The position numbers were made by a program, and so were the translations under genes. 6,357 nucleotides of DNA from JAZQNF01 sp045641505 (GTDB taxonomy: Bacteria > Bacillota > Clostridia > Lachnospirales > Bianqueaceae), in NCBI GenBank assembly GCA_045641505.1, contig JAZUHB010000120.1:1-6357 (forward strand), read 5' to 3'. Below, piece after piece: positions 1 through 5,139 of this stretch. The notes beneath the pieces are model-generated. The model was not told the origin of the DNA and ran no database searches. It was given only the letters and a program-made list of their open reading frames with translations. The first letter of the stretch is position 1. Every line of letters starts with the position of its first letter.

Positions 1-47
1 TCCTTCAGGATCTCCTTTTCGAGACCGGTGCGGAATCGCAGGACCAT
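1..47 (-). CDS. Possible start of the next leftward gene (partial, uncertain)
   Basis: An ATG at 47-45 shares one base with the yhbY stop codon (TAATG junction), and its frame stays open to the window edge for 15 codons, beginning MVLRFRTGLEKEILK. This is compatible with translational coupling to yhbY. The peptide is not recognisable. In many Firmicutes nadD follows yhbY, but the expected NadD start (a GGTFDPxHxGH motif near the N-terminus) is not visible here. An alternative is that this stretch is only a leader: a strong Shine-Dalgarno sequence AAGGAG (17-12, minus strand) lies 10 nt before the last base of the window, so the real start codon may lie just outside. Confidence 0.25.
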   Translation of the reverse strand, partial: MVLRFRTGLEKEILK

Positions 48-481
48 TATTTCGCCGCCTTTTTCGCGGGAGCTTTCTTATCCGCGGGCTTTTTGAAAGC
101 GGTTTTAGAGGCAGCAGGCTTCTTGACAGCGGGCTTTTTGACGGCTGGCTTCGCAGCCTCGGCGGGCTTCGCGGGCTTCTCAGGCAGATTCATGCCGGGC
201 ACCTCGATGACCGGCTCCTTGGCGGCCCGATAGATGACGAAGCGGTGACCGATCACCTGTACGGGATCGGCATGAGTGCGGGAGCAGATTCGCTCGCAGA
301 CTTTGCGGATCTCTTCCTCACAGTTGTTCAGAAGGTTCAGCTTGATCAGCTCGCGGGCCTCCAGCGCCTCATCGACCGCCTTGATCAGCTCGGGCGTTAC
401 GCCGGATTTGCCGACCTGAAAAACCGGCTCGAGTTTCTGTCCCAGTCCGCGCAGAAACGCTCTTTGTTTGGAAGTAAGCAT
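47..481 (-). CDS. yhbY: YhbY family RNA-binding protein (CRM domain) with lysine/alanine/proline-rich tail
   Basis: The protein has 144 residues. Residues 1-97 form a CRS1-YhbY (CRM) domain: it opens MLTSKQRAFLRGLGQKLEP and has the GxxG-type RNA-binding loop VGKSG at 23-27, followed by a helix (ELIKAVDEALEARELIK) and the strand IGHRFVIYR. Family members bind pre-50S ribosomal particles and take part in ribosome assembly. Typical bacterial YhbY is about 95-100 residues, so residues 98-144 are an extra tail made almost only of K, A and P (15 lysines), with KKPA-type repeats including a tandem PAVKK at 112-121. The tail is likely disordered and basic, so it may add RNA affinity (inference). Start ATG 481-479 has the ribosome-binding site GAGGTG overlapping the obgE stop codon; only 9 bp separate the genes, so the two are co-transcribed and probably coupled. 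Confidence 0.9.
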   Translation of the reverse strand: MLTSKQRAFLRGLGQKLEPVFQVGKSGVTPELIKAVDEALEARELIKLNLLNNCEEEIRKVCERICSRTHADPVQVIGHRFVIYRAAKEPVIEVPGMNLPEKPAKPAEAAKPAVKKPAVKKPAASKTAFKKPADKKAPAKKAAK

Positions 482-490
482 GTTCTCACC

Positions 491-1777
491 TCAATGATAG
501 AATTCGAAGGCAATTTCGCCGACGACGACCGTATCGCCTTCCTCGATGCCCATTGCTTCGAGACGGCGGATGACGCCGCGCTCGTGCATGAACTTCTGGA
601 AGAAATCGAAACCGCGCTCGGACTCCAGATGCGTGTAGCCCAGCATCTTGTCGATGGCCGGTCCGTAGATGCAGTATTCGCCTTTTTCGTTGATCTCGAT
701 CTCGATGCCGCCGTTCTCGTCGTCCTCTTCGAGCTCGCGCTCGGGGAAGTATTCACGCTCGAAAACGAGCGGTTTCTCGGCGATGGAATCGCGGAGTCGG
801 ACTACCTCATCGAGCAGCGGGCGGATGCCGGCGCCGGTCGCCGCGGAAATCTTGAAATAGGTATAGCCCTTTTCCTTGCAGTGCTCCTCCATCTCCTCCA
901 TGAAGATTTCGGAGTCCGGAAGATCGCATTTGTTCAGGCCGATGACCTGCGGAAGCTCCGCAAGTTCGGGACTGTACAAAGCCAGCTCCTTGTTGATGTT
1001 TTCAAGGTCCTCGACGGGATCGCGTCCGTCCGTTCCGGCCATGTCGACCAGATGGATCAGCACACGGGTCCGTTCCAGATGCTTGAGGAATTCATGCCCG
1101 AGACCGATGCCCTCGGAGGCGCCGTCGATGAGGCCGGGGATATCCGCGATGACGAGCGTCTTGCCGTAGGTCAGCGGAACGACGCCCAGCTGCGGCGTCA
1201 GGGTGGTGAAGGGATAGTCGGCGATCTTCGGGCGCGCGTTGGAGACTCTCGTCAGGAACGTGGATTTGCCGGCGTTCGGATAGCCCAGAAGGCCCACGTC
1301 CGCAAGCACCTTGAGCTCGAGGATGACCCAGAGCCCTTTGCCCTCCTGGCCCTGCTGCGCGAACTGCGGCATCTGCATGGTGGGCGTGGCGTAATGCTGG
1401 TTGCCCTTGCCGCCCTTGCCGCCGATCAGCACCGTTTCGGTCTGGCCTTCCTCGGCCATGTCGACGATCACGAGACCGGACTCCGCTTCCTTGATCACGG
1501 TACCGGTGGGCACCTTGATGATCAGGTTCTCGCCCTTGCGGCCGGAACAGTTCGAGCCGCTGCCGTCGCGGCCGTTCTCGGCCTTGTAGCTGTGGATATG
1601 CCGGAAATCGTAGAGCGTGTTCATGGCATTGTCCGCCTGGAAGATCACGTCTCCGCCTTTGCCGCCGTCGCCGCCGTCCGGGCCCATGCTGGGCATGAAC
1701 TTCTGACGCATGAAGGAAGCGCAGCCGTTGCCGCCCTTGCCGGATTCGATGTAGATTTTGACTTCATCAACAAACAT
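491..1777 (-). CDS. obgE: GTPase Obg/CgtA
   Basis: This is a 428-residue, full-length Obg GTPase. Residues 1-158 are the glycine-rich Obg fold (MFVDEVKIYIESGKGGNG at the start; GPDGGDGGKGG at 32-42). The G domain shows G1 GYPNAGKS (165-172), switch I around YPFTTLTP (188-195), G3 DIPG (212-215), G4 NKCD (282-285) and G5 SAATG (311-315). Residues from about 359 to 428 are the C-terminal Obg (OCT) domain, preceded by an acidic linker (ERELEEDDEN, 346-355). The family is an essential GTPase associated with the 50S subunit, acting in ribosome maturation and linked to stringent and stress responses. Start ATG 1777-1775 is preceded by GAGGA with 8 nt spacing. It lies downstream of rpmA as in many Firmicutes, but here a terminator and a new promoter lie between them. 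yhbY follows after 9 bp. Confidence 0.97.
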   Translation of the reverse strand: MFVDEVKIYIESGKGGNGCASFMRQKFMPSMGPDGGDGGKGGDVIFQADNAMNTLYDFRHIHSYKAENGRDGSGSNCSGRKGENLIIKVPTGTVIKEAESGLVIVDMAEEGQTETVLIGGKGGKGNQHYATPTMQMPQFAQQGQEGKGLWVILELKVLADVGLLGYPNAGKSTFLTRVSNARPKIADYPFTTLTPQLGVVPLTYGKTLVIADIPGLIDGASEGIGLGHEFLKHLERTRVLIHLVDMAGTDGRDPVEDLENINKELALYSPELAELPQVIGLNKCDLPDSEIFMEEMEEHCKEKGYTYFKISAATGAGIRPLLDEVVRLRDSIAEKPLVFEREYFPERELEEDDENGGIEIEINEKGEYCIYGPAIDKMLGYTHLESERGFDFFQKFMHERGVIRRLEAMGIEEGDTVVVGEIAFEFYH

Positions 1778-1812
1778 GAAAGAAATCCTCGTATTTTACG
1801 AAATCTTTTATG

Positions 1813-1821
1813 ATTATACCA
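1813..1821 (-). promoter_or_regulatory. Extended -10 promoter for obgE-yhbY
   Basis: On the minus strand the sequence reads TGGTATAAT, a perfect TATAAT (1818-1813) with the TGn extension. No good -35 exists: the hexamer at 17-bp spacing is TTTCTT. An extended -10 can compensate for that. The expected start site is near 1806, giving a leader of about 29 nt before the obgE ATG. It lies directly downstream of a terminator hairpin, which supports a separate obgE-yhbY transcription unit. Confidence 0.65.
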
Positions 1822-1830
1822 CTGTTTTTT

Positions 1831-1869
1831 CAAAAAAGAAATAGGCTCCGGCTGATTCCGGAGCCTATT
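1831..1869 (-). terminator. Rho-independent terminator after rpmA
   Basis: A perfect 12-bp stem, AATAGGCTCCGG (1840-1851) with CCGGAGCCTATT (1858-1869), closes a 6-nt loop. Read leftward it is followed by TCTTTTTTG, a good U-tract. In the rightward direction the T-tract is weak (GTTTTC), so the leftward call is preferred. It should end or attenuate the rplU-prp-rpmA transcript before obgE. Confidence 0.85.
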
Positions 1870-1885
1870 GTTTTCAGCATTCTCC

Positions 1886-1909
1886 GCCGAAAGCACGAAG
1901 GCTTCCGGC
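1886..1909 (-). other. Hairpin in the rpmA 3' untranslated region
   Basis: The transcript can form a 9-bp stem (GCCGGAAGC with GCTTTCGGC, one G-U pair) with a 6-nt loop CUUCGU, starting 8 nt after the rpmA stop codon and 16 bp before the terminator stem. It has no U-tract, so it is not a terminator by itself. A role in 3'-end stability is an inference. Confidence 0.4.
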
Positions 1910-1917
1910 AGCCGAAC

Positions 1918-2202
1918 TCATTCCGCCTCAGGATAAACAGAAACCTGCTTCTTGTCGCGGCCCAGACGCTCGAACTTGACACGTCCGTCCACCAGGGCGT
2001 ACAGAGTATCATCCTTGCCGATGCCGACGTTGGTACCGGGATGGATCCGGGTGCCGCGCTGACGGTAAAGAATGTTACCGGCTTTCACGACCTGACCGTC
2101 CGCTCTCTTGGCGCCAAGACGCTTGGACTCGGAATCACGGCCGTTCTTGGTAGAACCGACACCCTTTTTATGAGCGAATAACTGAAGATTCATGGACAAC
2201 AT
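1918..2202 (-). CDS. rpmA: 50S ribosomal protein L27 with Prp-cleaved N-terminal extension
   Basis: The protein is 94 residues. The core AHKKGVGSTKNGRDSESKRLG (10-30) is the L27 signature; the N-terminus reaches the peptidyl-transferase centre of the 50S subunit. The protein begins MLSMNLQLF before this core, which is the Firmicute extension that Prp removes between F9 and A10 to expose the functional N-terminus (established in Staphylococcus aureus; inferred here from the motif NLQLF|AHKKG). The first ATG (2202-2200) is chosen because AAGGAGGTG lies 7 nt upstream of it; the internal Met4 would be 16 nt away. The cognate protease gene prp is immediately upstream in the same operon, and a terminator follows. 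Confidence 0.97.
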   Translation of the reverse strand: MLSMNLQLFAHKKGVGSTKNGRDSESKRLGAKRADGQVVKAGNILYRQRGTRIHPGTNVGIGKDDTLYALVDGRVKFERLGRDKKQVSVYPEAE

Positions 2203-2228
2203 GGATTTGCACCTCCTTCGAGAAAGCT

Positions 2229-2570
2229 TTAAGCTCTTTTGTTCGACGTGACTTTCAGATAGGACTTCCCATACTCCTTGCTGATTTCATCCAGGCCGAG
2301 TTTGAACGACCGGAGAAGCAGTTCAGCCTTTTCGTTGCTTTTTCCCTCTTTCAAAGAAGCGACACAGCAGAAGAGGTAGCCCTCCTCCCCTATGCGGACC
2401 TCCGGGATCTCGTCCGCGAACGCCTCGATGGAATTGACGGTATTCTGCGCCAGAGCGGAGACCGCCGCGCAGACGATGTCTTTTCCCTCTTCGGCGAACC
2501 CGGCGTGACCGCTGAGTTCGAAGCCCCAGAAAAGGTTTTCGGAGTTACGGAAGAACGAAGCACGGATCAT
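2229..2570 (-). CDS. prp: Ribosomal-processing cysteine protease Prp (YsxB family)
   Basis: The protein is 113 residues, normal for the family. The hallmark block GHAGFAEEGKDIVCAAVSAL (21-40) carries the catalytic pair His22 and Cys34, at the same numbers as reported for the Staphylococcus aureus enzyme. Prp cuts the N-terminal extension from ribosomal protein L27 and acts in the cytoplasm. The gene sits between rplU (14 bp upstream) and rpmA (26 bp downstream), the standard Firmicute order, next to its own substrate gene. Start ATG 2570-2568 has AAAAGGTGAT upstream; this ribosome-binding site is weaker than the AAGGAGGTG found before rplU and rpmA, which fits an enzyme needed in smaller amounts than the ribosomal proteins (inference). 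Confidence 0.95.
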   Translation of the reverse strand: MIRASFFRNSENLFWGFELSGHAGFAEEGKDIVCAAVSALAQNTVNSIEAFADEIPEVRIGEEGYLFCCVASLKEGKSNEKAELLLRSFKLGLDEISKEYGKSYLKVTSNKRA

Positions 2571-2584
2571 TGCGGATCACCTTT

Positions 2585-2896
2585 TCAGGCGTTGATCGCG
2601 TTGATGGTCAGCTTGGTATAAGCCTGTCTGTGTCCCTGCTTCTTGTGATACGTCTTCTTGGACTTGTACTTATAGACGACGACCTTCTTGCCGCGGCCTT
2701 CTTCCACCACGGTAGCAGTTACGGTAGCACCCTTGACATAGGGAGCACCGGCCTTCACGGTCTTGCCGTCAGCAAGCATGAGGACCTTGTCGAACATGTA
2801 GGCTTCGCCCTCGAGCAAACCTAACTTCTCAACGGAGATCGTATCTCCTTCTTGTACCCGGTACTGTTTTCCGCCGGTCTCAATTACAGCGTACAT
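2585..2896 (-). CDS. rplU: 50S ribosomal protein L21
   Basis: This is 103 residues, full length. It begins MYAVIETGGKQYRVQEGD, the L21 signature start, and ends with the conserved basic block KKTYHKKQGHRQAYTKLTI (80-98) that contacts 23S rRNA. L21 is a structural protein of the large subunit. Start ATG 2896-2894 is preceded by AAGGAGGTG at 5-nt spacing. It is the first gene of the rplU-prp-rpmA operon, driven by the promoter at 3028-3056 through a structured leader of about 125 nt. Confidence 0.97.
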   Translation of the reverse strand: MYAVIETGGKQYRVQEGDTISVEKLGLLEGEAYMFDKVLMLADGKTVKAGAPYVKGATVTATVVEEGRGKKVVVYKYKSKKTYHKKQGHRQAYTKLTINAINA

Positions 2897-3021
2897 CCGA
2901 GCACCTCCTTCTTATATACTCGCCAAATACGGCATCTTCTCTGGAAGAATTTTCCGGGCAGCCCTTCTTGCGGAGGATGCCCGCCTCTTTGTGCGGCGGC
3001 GTTGCCTTTTTACGCGGCAAC
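2897..3021 (-). promoter_or_regulatory. Structured 5' leader of rplU (candidate L21 leader)
   Basis: With a start site near 3021, the leader can form several hairpins: GTTGCC/GGCAAC (3016-3021 with 3001-3006) directly at the 5' end; CCGCC/GGCGG (2995-2999 with 2981-2985); and CGGGCA/TGCCCG (2978-2983 with 2955-2960). The last two share bases 2981-2983, so they exclude each other. The leader also contains GCATCCTCC (2980-2972), which can pair with the ribosome-binding site GGAGGTGC (2908-2901) with one bulged base. Structured L21 leaders are known in Firmicutes as a conserved RNA family. Whether this sequence matches that family is not determined; a role in L21 feedback control is inference. 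Confidence 0.5.
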
Positions 3022-3027
3022 ATTAGG

Positions 3028-3056
3028 ATATTAGCACACCGGAAATCCGATGTCAA
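3028..3056 (-). promoter_or_regulatory. Sigma-A promoter of the rplU-prp-rpmA operon
   Basis: On the minus strand a perfect -35 TTGACA (3056-3051) is followed by exactly 17 bp and the -10 TAATAT (3033-3028), preceded by TGC, which gives an extended -10. The start site is expected near 3021. This is the strong promoter expected for ribosomal protein genes. Confidence 0.85.
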
Positions 3057-3130
3057 GCAGAAAATATGCAGTTTTCACTTTCAGTATTCGTTCCGCGAAG
3101 ACGGGAAATCCTCTCCGAGCTGCCTGCTGC

Positions 3131-3161
3131 AGAAAGAAAGGACCCCGTGCGAACGGAGCCC
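3131..3161 (-). terminator. Rho-independent terminator of the LysM (YneA-like) gene
   Basis: Leftward, GGGCTCCGT (3161-3153) pairs with ACGGGGTCC (3148-3140), 9 bp including two G-U pairs around a 4-nt loop, followed by TTTCTTTCT. It lies 27 bp after the stop codon of the upstream gene and 74 bp before the rplU -35 element, so it insulates the SOS gene from the ribosomal operon. Confidence 0.75.
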
Positions 3162-3188
3162 TGCCCTTTCCGGAGGAAAAACTTCGGA

Positions 3189-3521
3189 TCAGATCTCGGG
3201 AACAGAATAAACGGGAAGAATCAGGTACTGGCCGGCGATGATGGTGGAGCCGCTCAGATGATTGAGCTCGCGCACCTGACGGATGTAGGCATTCTCGGAA
3301 AGGCCGCGGGGCGCGTACTGCTCGGCGTAGTCCCAGAGCGAATCGCCGCGCTGGACCTCCACACAAATGTAGCTCTTCACGGTGGGATCATCCGCCTCGG
3401 TGCGGTGGGCGCTGAACAGGACGGAAATCAGAAGGACCGTCAGCAGTACGGCCAGGGCCGAATAGACGGTAAGGGAACGGATGTATCTGCGCTTGTTGTT
3501 TTTGCCGTGTTTTTTGCTCAT
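3189..3521 (-). CDS. yneA: Small membrane-anchored LysM protein, YneA-like (putative SOS cell-division suppressor)
   Basis: The protein is 110 residues. A basic N-terminus (KKHGKNNKRR, 3-12) precedes one hydrophobic segment at about 17-37 (LTVYSALAVLLTVLLISVLF), so the C-terminal part should lie outside the cell. A LysM domain spans about 52-103 (VQRGDSLWDYAEQY, then the second half LNHLSGSTIIAGQYLILP); such domains bind peptidoglycan. Size, architecture and the position divergent from lexA match Bacillus subtilis YneA, which delays division after DNA damage. The assignment rests on those three points, not on sequence alignment. The upstream promoter has LexA boxes in its spacer and at about +5 to +18, so SOS induction is predicted. 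Start ATG 3521-3519 has AAGAGG 8 nt upstream. The alternative is an unrelated LysM anchor protein. Confidence 0.75.
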   Translation of the reverse strand: MSKKHGKNNKRRYIRSLTVYSALAVLLTVLLISVLFSAHRTEADDPTVKSYICVEVQRGDSLWDYAEQYAPRGLSENAYIRQVRELNHLSGSTIIAGQYLILPVYSVPEI

Positions 3522-3570
3522 CCCGGAAACCTCTTCTCTGTATTCTCTGCCGCGATCCTTAGCAGGACGC

Positions 3571-3584
3571 GGAACATTTGTTTC
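3571..3584. promoter_or_regulatory. lexA: LexA (SOS) box 1
   Basis: GGAACATTTGTTTC matches the Gram-positive LexA operator (CGAAC-N4-GTTYC type): half-site GAAC, 4-bp spacer, GTTT. It lies about 5-18 bp downstream of the predicted start of the leftward LysM gene, where bound repressor would block transcription. Confidence 0.85.
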
Positions 3585-3594
3585 GTATGGTCTT

Positions 3595-3623
3595 ATGATA
3601 TACTAAACATTTGTTTCTGTCAA
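3595..3623 (-). promoter_or_regulatory. Sigma-A promoter of the YneA-like gene
   Basis: On the minus strand a perfect -35 TTGACA (3623-3618), a 17-bp spacer and -10 TATCAT (3600-3595, five of six consensus bases) are visible. The start site is expected near 3588, giving a leader of about 67 nt. The spacer is almost filled by LexA box 2. Confidence 0.85.
3604..3617. promoter_or_regulatory. lexA: LexA (SOS) box 2
   Basis: TAAACATTTGTTTC shares 12 of 14 bases with box 1, including the run AACATTTGTTTC; the left half-site is AAAC instead of GAAC. It lies between the -35 and -10 of the leftward promoter, the classic position for occlusion of RNA polymerase. Confidence 0.75.
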
Positions 3624-3631
3624 GCGGAAAC

Positions 3632-3645
3632 TGAAAAAATGTTTC
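3632..3645. promoter_or_regulatory. Degenerate LexA-like box
   Basis: TGAAAAAATGTTTC keeps the right half ATGTTTC of the other boxes but has GAAA for GAAC in the left half. It lies between the two divergent -35 elements. It could be a weak site for cooperative LexA binding, or chance in AT-rich DNA. Confidence 0.35.
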
Positions 3646-3651
3646 GCAAAT

Positions 3652-3665
3652 AGAACAAATGTTTT
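3652..3665. promoter_or_regulatory. lexA: LexA (SOS) box 3 at the lexA promoter
   Basis: AGAACAAATGTTTT has the GAAC-N4-GTTT core and overlaps the first two bases of the lexA -35 element. This implies autorepression of lexA, and with it of nrdG. Confidence 0.85.
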
Positions 3666-3692
3666 GACACGGAGCCCTTTCGGGAGTATAAT
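3664..3692 (+). promoter_or_regulatory. Consensus sigma-A promoter of lexA
   Basis: A perfect TTGACA (3664-3669), a 17-bp spacer and a perfect TATAAT (3687-3692) are present. The start site is expected near 3699. Such a strong promoter makes sense under tight repression by LexA box 3, which overlaps its -35. Confidence 0.92.
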
Positions 3693-3701
3693 TCAATAAA
3701 A

Positions 3702-3716
3702 GCCGTCCGAAACGGC
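3702..3716 (+). other. Small 5' hairpin in the lexA leader
   Basis: GCCGT (3702-3706) pairs with ACGGC (3712-3716) around a 5-nt loop, starting about 3 nt from the predicted 5' end of the lexA transcript. It does not cover the ribosome-binding site AAGGGAG (3728-3734). A 5'-stabilising role is an inference. Confidence 0.4.
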
Positions 3717-3741
3717 AAAACACGCGAAAGGGAGAAGAAAA

Positions 3742-4413
3742 ATGGACCGGGAGCTGAACCAGAAGCAGAAGGATATTCTTTCTTATATTATTTCCGTCCA
3801 GTCCTCCAAGGGCTACATTCCCACCTACCGGGAGATCTGCGCCGCGAACGGCCAGCTTTCCACCGCGACCGCCCAACGCTACATCAAGTCGCTGGAGGAT
3901 GCCGGATACCTGCGCCGCATGCCCGGCCAGTCCCGCGCGCTCGAGATCCTGAAGGATGTCGACGGCAGCCCCTACGGCCGCGCGTACCGCCAGGAAACGC
4001 CCGAGGACCTCAGCTCTCCTCTGCCCGGCGTGCTGCCCGAGCTTACGGCCGTCCCGATCGTAGGCCGCGTCACCGCCGGCGAGCCCATCCTCGCGGTGGA
4101 AAACATCGAGGACTATTTTCCCCTGCCTGTAGATCTGGCCCATAACTCCGATGTATTCATGCTGCACGTCCGCGGCGAAAGCATGATCAACGCGGGTATC
4201 TTCGACGGCGACCTGATCCTCGTCCGCCAGCAGAACACTGCCCGCAACGGCGACTACGTCGTGGCGCTCCTGGGCGAGGACGTCACCGTCAAGACCTTCT
4301 ATAAAGAAGACGGATATATCCGCCTTCAGCCCGAAAACGACCGCCTTGCCCCGATCCTGGTCAAGGAATGCACGATTCTCGGCAAGGTGATCGGACTCTA
4401 CCGGAAGATGTAA
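3742..4413 (+). CDS. lexA: SOS response repressor LexA
   Basis: The protein is 223 residues. Residues 1-70 form the winged helix-turn-helix DNA-binding domain (LNQKQKDILSYI; IPTYREICAANG; recognition region around LSTATAQRYIKSLEDAGYL). The C-terminal S24 protease-like domain has the self-cleavage site Ala112-Gly113 (VTAGEP), the catalytic Ser147 in RGESM, and the general base Lys184 (VTVKTF), 37 residues later as in Escherichia coli LexA. RecA-stimulated cleavage inactivates the repressor after DNA damage. The linker between domains (about 71-102) is long and the whole protein is roughly 20 residues longer than typical LexA. The recognition helix also departs from the common SSTVHxHL pattern. 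Start ATG 3742 has AAGGGAG upstream. nrdG follows after 12 bp without a visible terminator. Confidence 0.96.
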   Translation: MDRELNQKQKDILSYIISVQSSKGYIPTYREICAANGQLSTATAQRYIKSLEDAGYLRRMPGQSRALEILKDVDGSPYGRAYRQETPEDLSSPLPGVLPELTAVPIVGRVTAGEPILAVENIEDYFPLPVDLAHNSDVFMLHVRGESMINAGIFDGDLILVRQQNTARNGDYVVALLGEDVTVKTFYKEDGYIRLQPENDRLAPILVKECTILGKVIGLYRKM

Positions 4414-4425
4414 ACGGAGAACGCC

Positions 4426-5118
4426 ATGGTATTTCAGGGTTTTCAGAAGCTTACCTTATTAGATTATCCCGGCCACATGGCTGTCACGCTTTTTTCCGCG
4501 GGCTGCAATTTCCGCTGTCCCTTCTGCCATAACGCGCTGCTCGTCACCGAGATCCCGGATGACCCGGGCTTTACGGAGGAAGAGATCCTCTCCTACCTCG
4601 AAAAGCGCAAGGGCCTGCTCGACGCGGTCTGCTTCACCGGCGGCGAGCCCACGCTTCAGCCCGAGCTCGAAACGTTCATGCGCAAGGTCAAGGAGAAGGG
4701 GTATCTCGTCAAGCTCGATACGAACGGCTCGAATCCCGCCAAACTGAAGAAGCTGGTCGGTGAAGGCCTGGTCGACTATGTCGCTATGGACGTCAAGAAC
4801 GCGCCCGCCCGTTACGCGGAGACCGCCGGCCTCCCCCGCATGGATCTCGCGCCGATCGAGGAAAGCATCCGCTATCTTCTGACCCGTCCGGTCGATTTCG
4901 AGTTCCGCACGACCGTCACCGAAGAGTTCCACGGCGTCGACGAGATCCGCGCCATCGGCGAGTGGATCCAGGGCGCGCCCCGCTATTTCCTGCAGGCCTT
5001 CAAGGACAGCGGCAATCTGATCGGCGAGGGTCTCCATCCCGTTTCGTTCGCAACGATGGAAAAAATGAAAGCTTCGGTCGAGGGTCTCATCGACTCCGTC
5101 GCGATCCGCGGCATGTAA
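4426..5118 (+). CDS. nrdG: Anaerobic ribonucleoside-triphosphate reductase activating protein (radical SAM)
   Basis: The protein is 230 residues. The radical-SAM cluster motif CxxxCxxC is at Cys27, Cys31 and Cys34 (CNFRCPFC), followed by GGEP at 72-75 and DTNGS at 98-102, both conserved in radical-SAM activases. The enzyme uses a [4Fe-4S] cluster and S-adenosylmethionine to form the glycyl radical on NrdD. It belongs to the longer variant common in Clostridia and archaea (about 200-230 residues against about 154 in Escherichia coli NrdG). Start ATG 4426 has GGAG 7 nt upstream. It lies 12 bp after lexA, so it is probably in the SOS-controlled transcript, and 121 bp before its partner nrdD. The related pyruvate formate-lyase activase is less likely given the neighbour. 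Confidence 0.92.
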   Translation: MVFQGFQKLTLLDYPGHMAVTLFSAGCNFRCPFCHNALLVTEIPDDPGFTEEEILSYLEKRKGLLDAVCFTGGEPTLQPELETFMRKVKEKGYLVKLDTNGSNPAKLKKLVGEGLVDYVAMDVKNAPARYAETAGLPRMDLAPIEESIRYLLTRPVDFEFRTTVTEEFHGVDEIRAIGEWIQGAPRYFLQAFKDSGNLIGEGLHPVSFATMEKMKASVEGLIDSVAIRGM

Positions 5119-5139
5119 AACGAAATATGACACATTTTG

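Noticed and set aside
245..1813. 522-codon open frame on the plus strand
   Set aside because: It is antisense to yhbY and obgE, has no recognisable domain, and is explained by G/C-rich third positions of obgE leaving the opposite strand free of stops.
2191..2202. Alternative rpmA start at the second Met (2193)
   Set aside because: It is 16 nt from the strong ribosome-binding site, whereas the first ATG is at ideal spacing; both would still contain the Prp cleavage site.
3066..3653. 195-codon plus-strand frame across the LysM gene
   Set aside because: Antisense to the LysM gene and running through its SOS promoter; no domain is visible.
3670..3686. CCC-TTTC-GGG small inverted repeat in the lexA promoter spacer
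   Set aside because: It is upstream of the predicted start site, so no RNA hairpin forms, and the 3-bp arms are too short to be meaningful.
3559..4167. 202-codon minus-strand frame across the SOS region and lexA
   Set aside because: Antisense to lexA and crossing both divergent promoters and LexA boxes.
5118..5133. Possible additional NrdR box upstream of the good one
   Set aside because: About half of the positions match the consensus and it lacks dyad symmetry, although the distance (31 bp) would fit.
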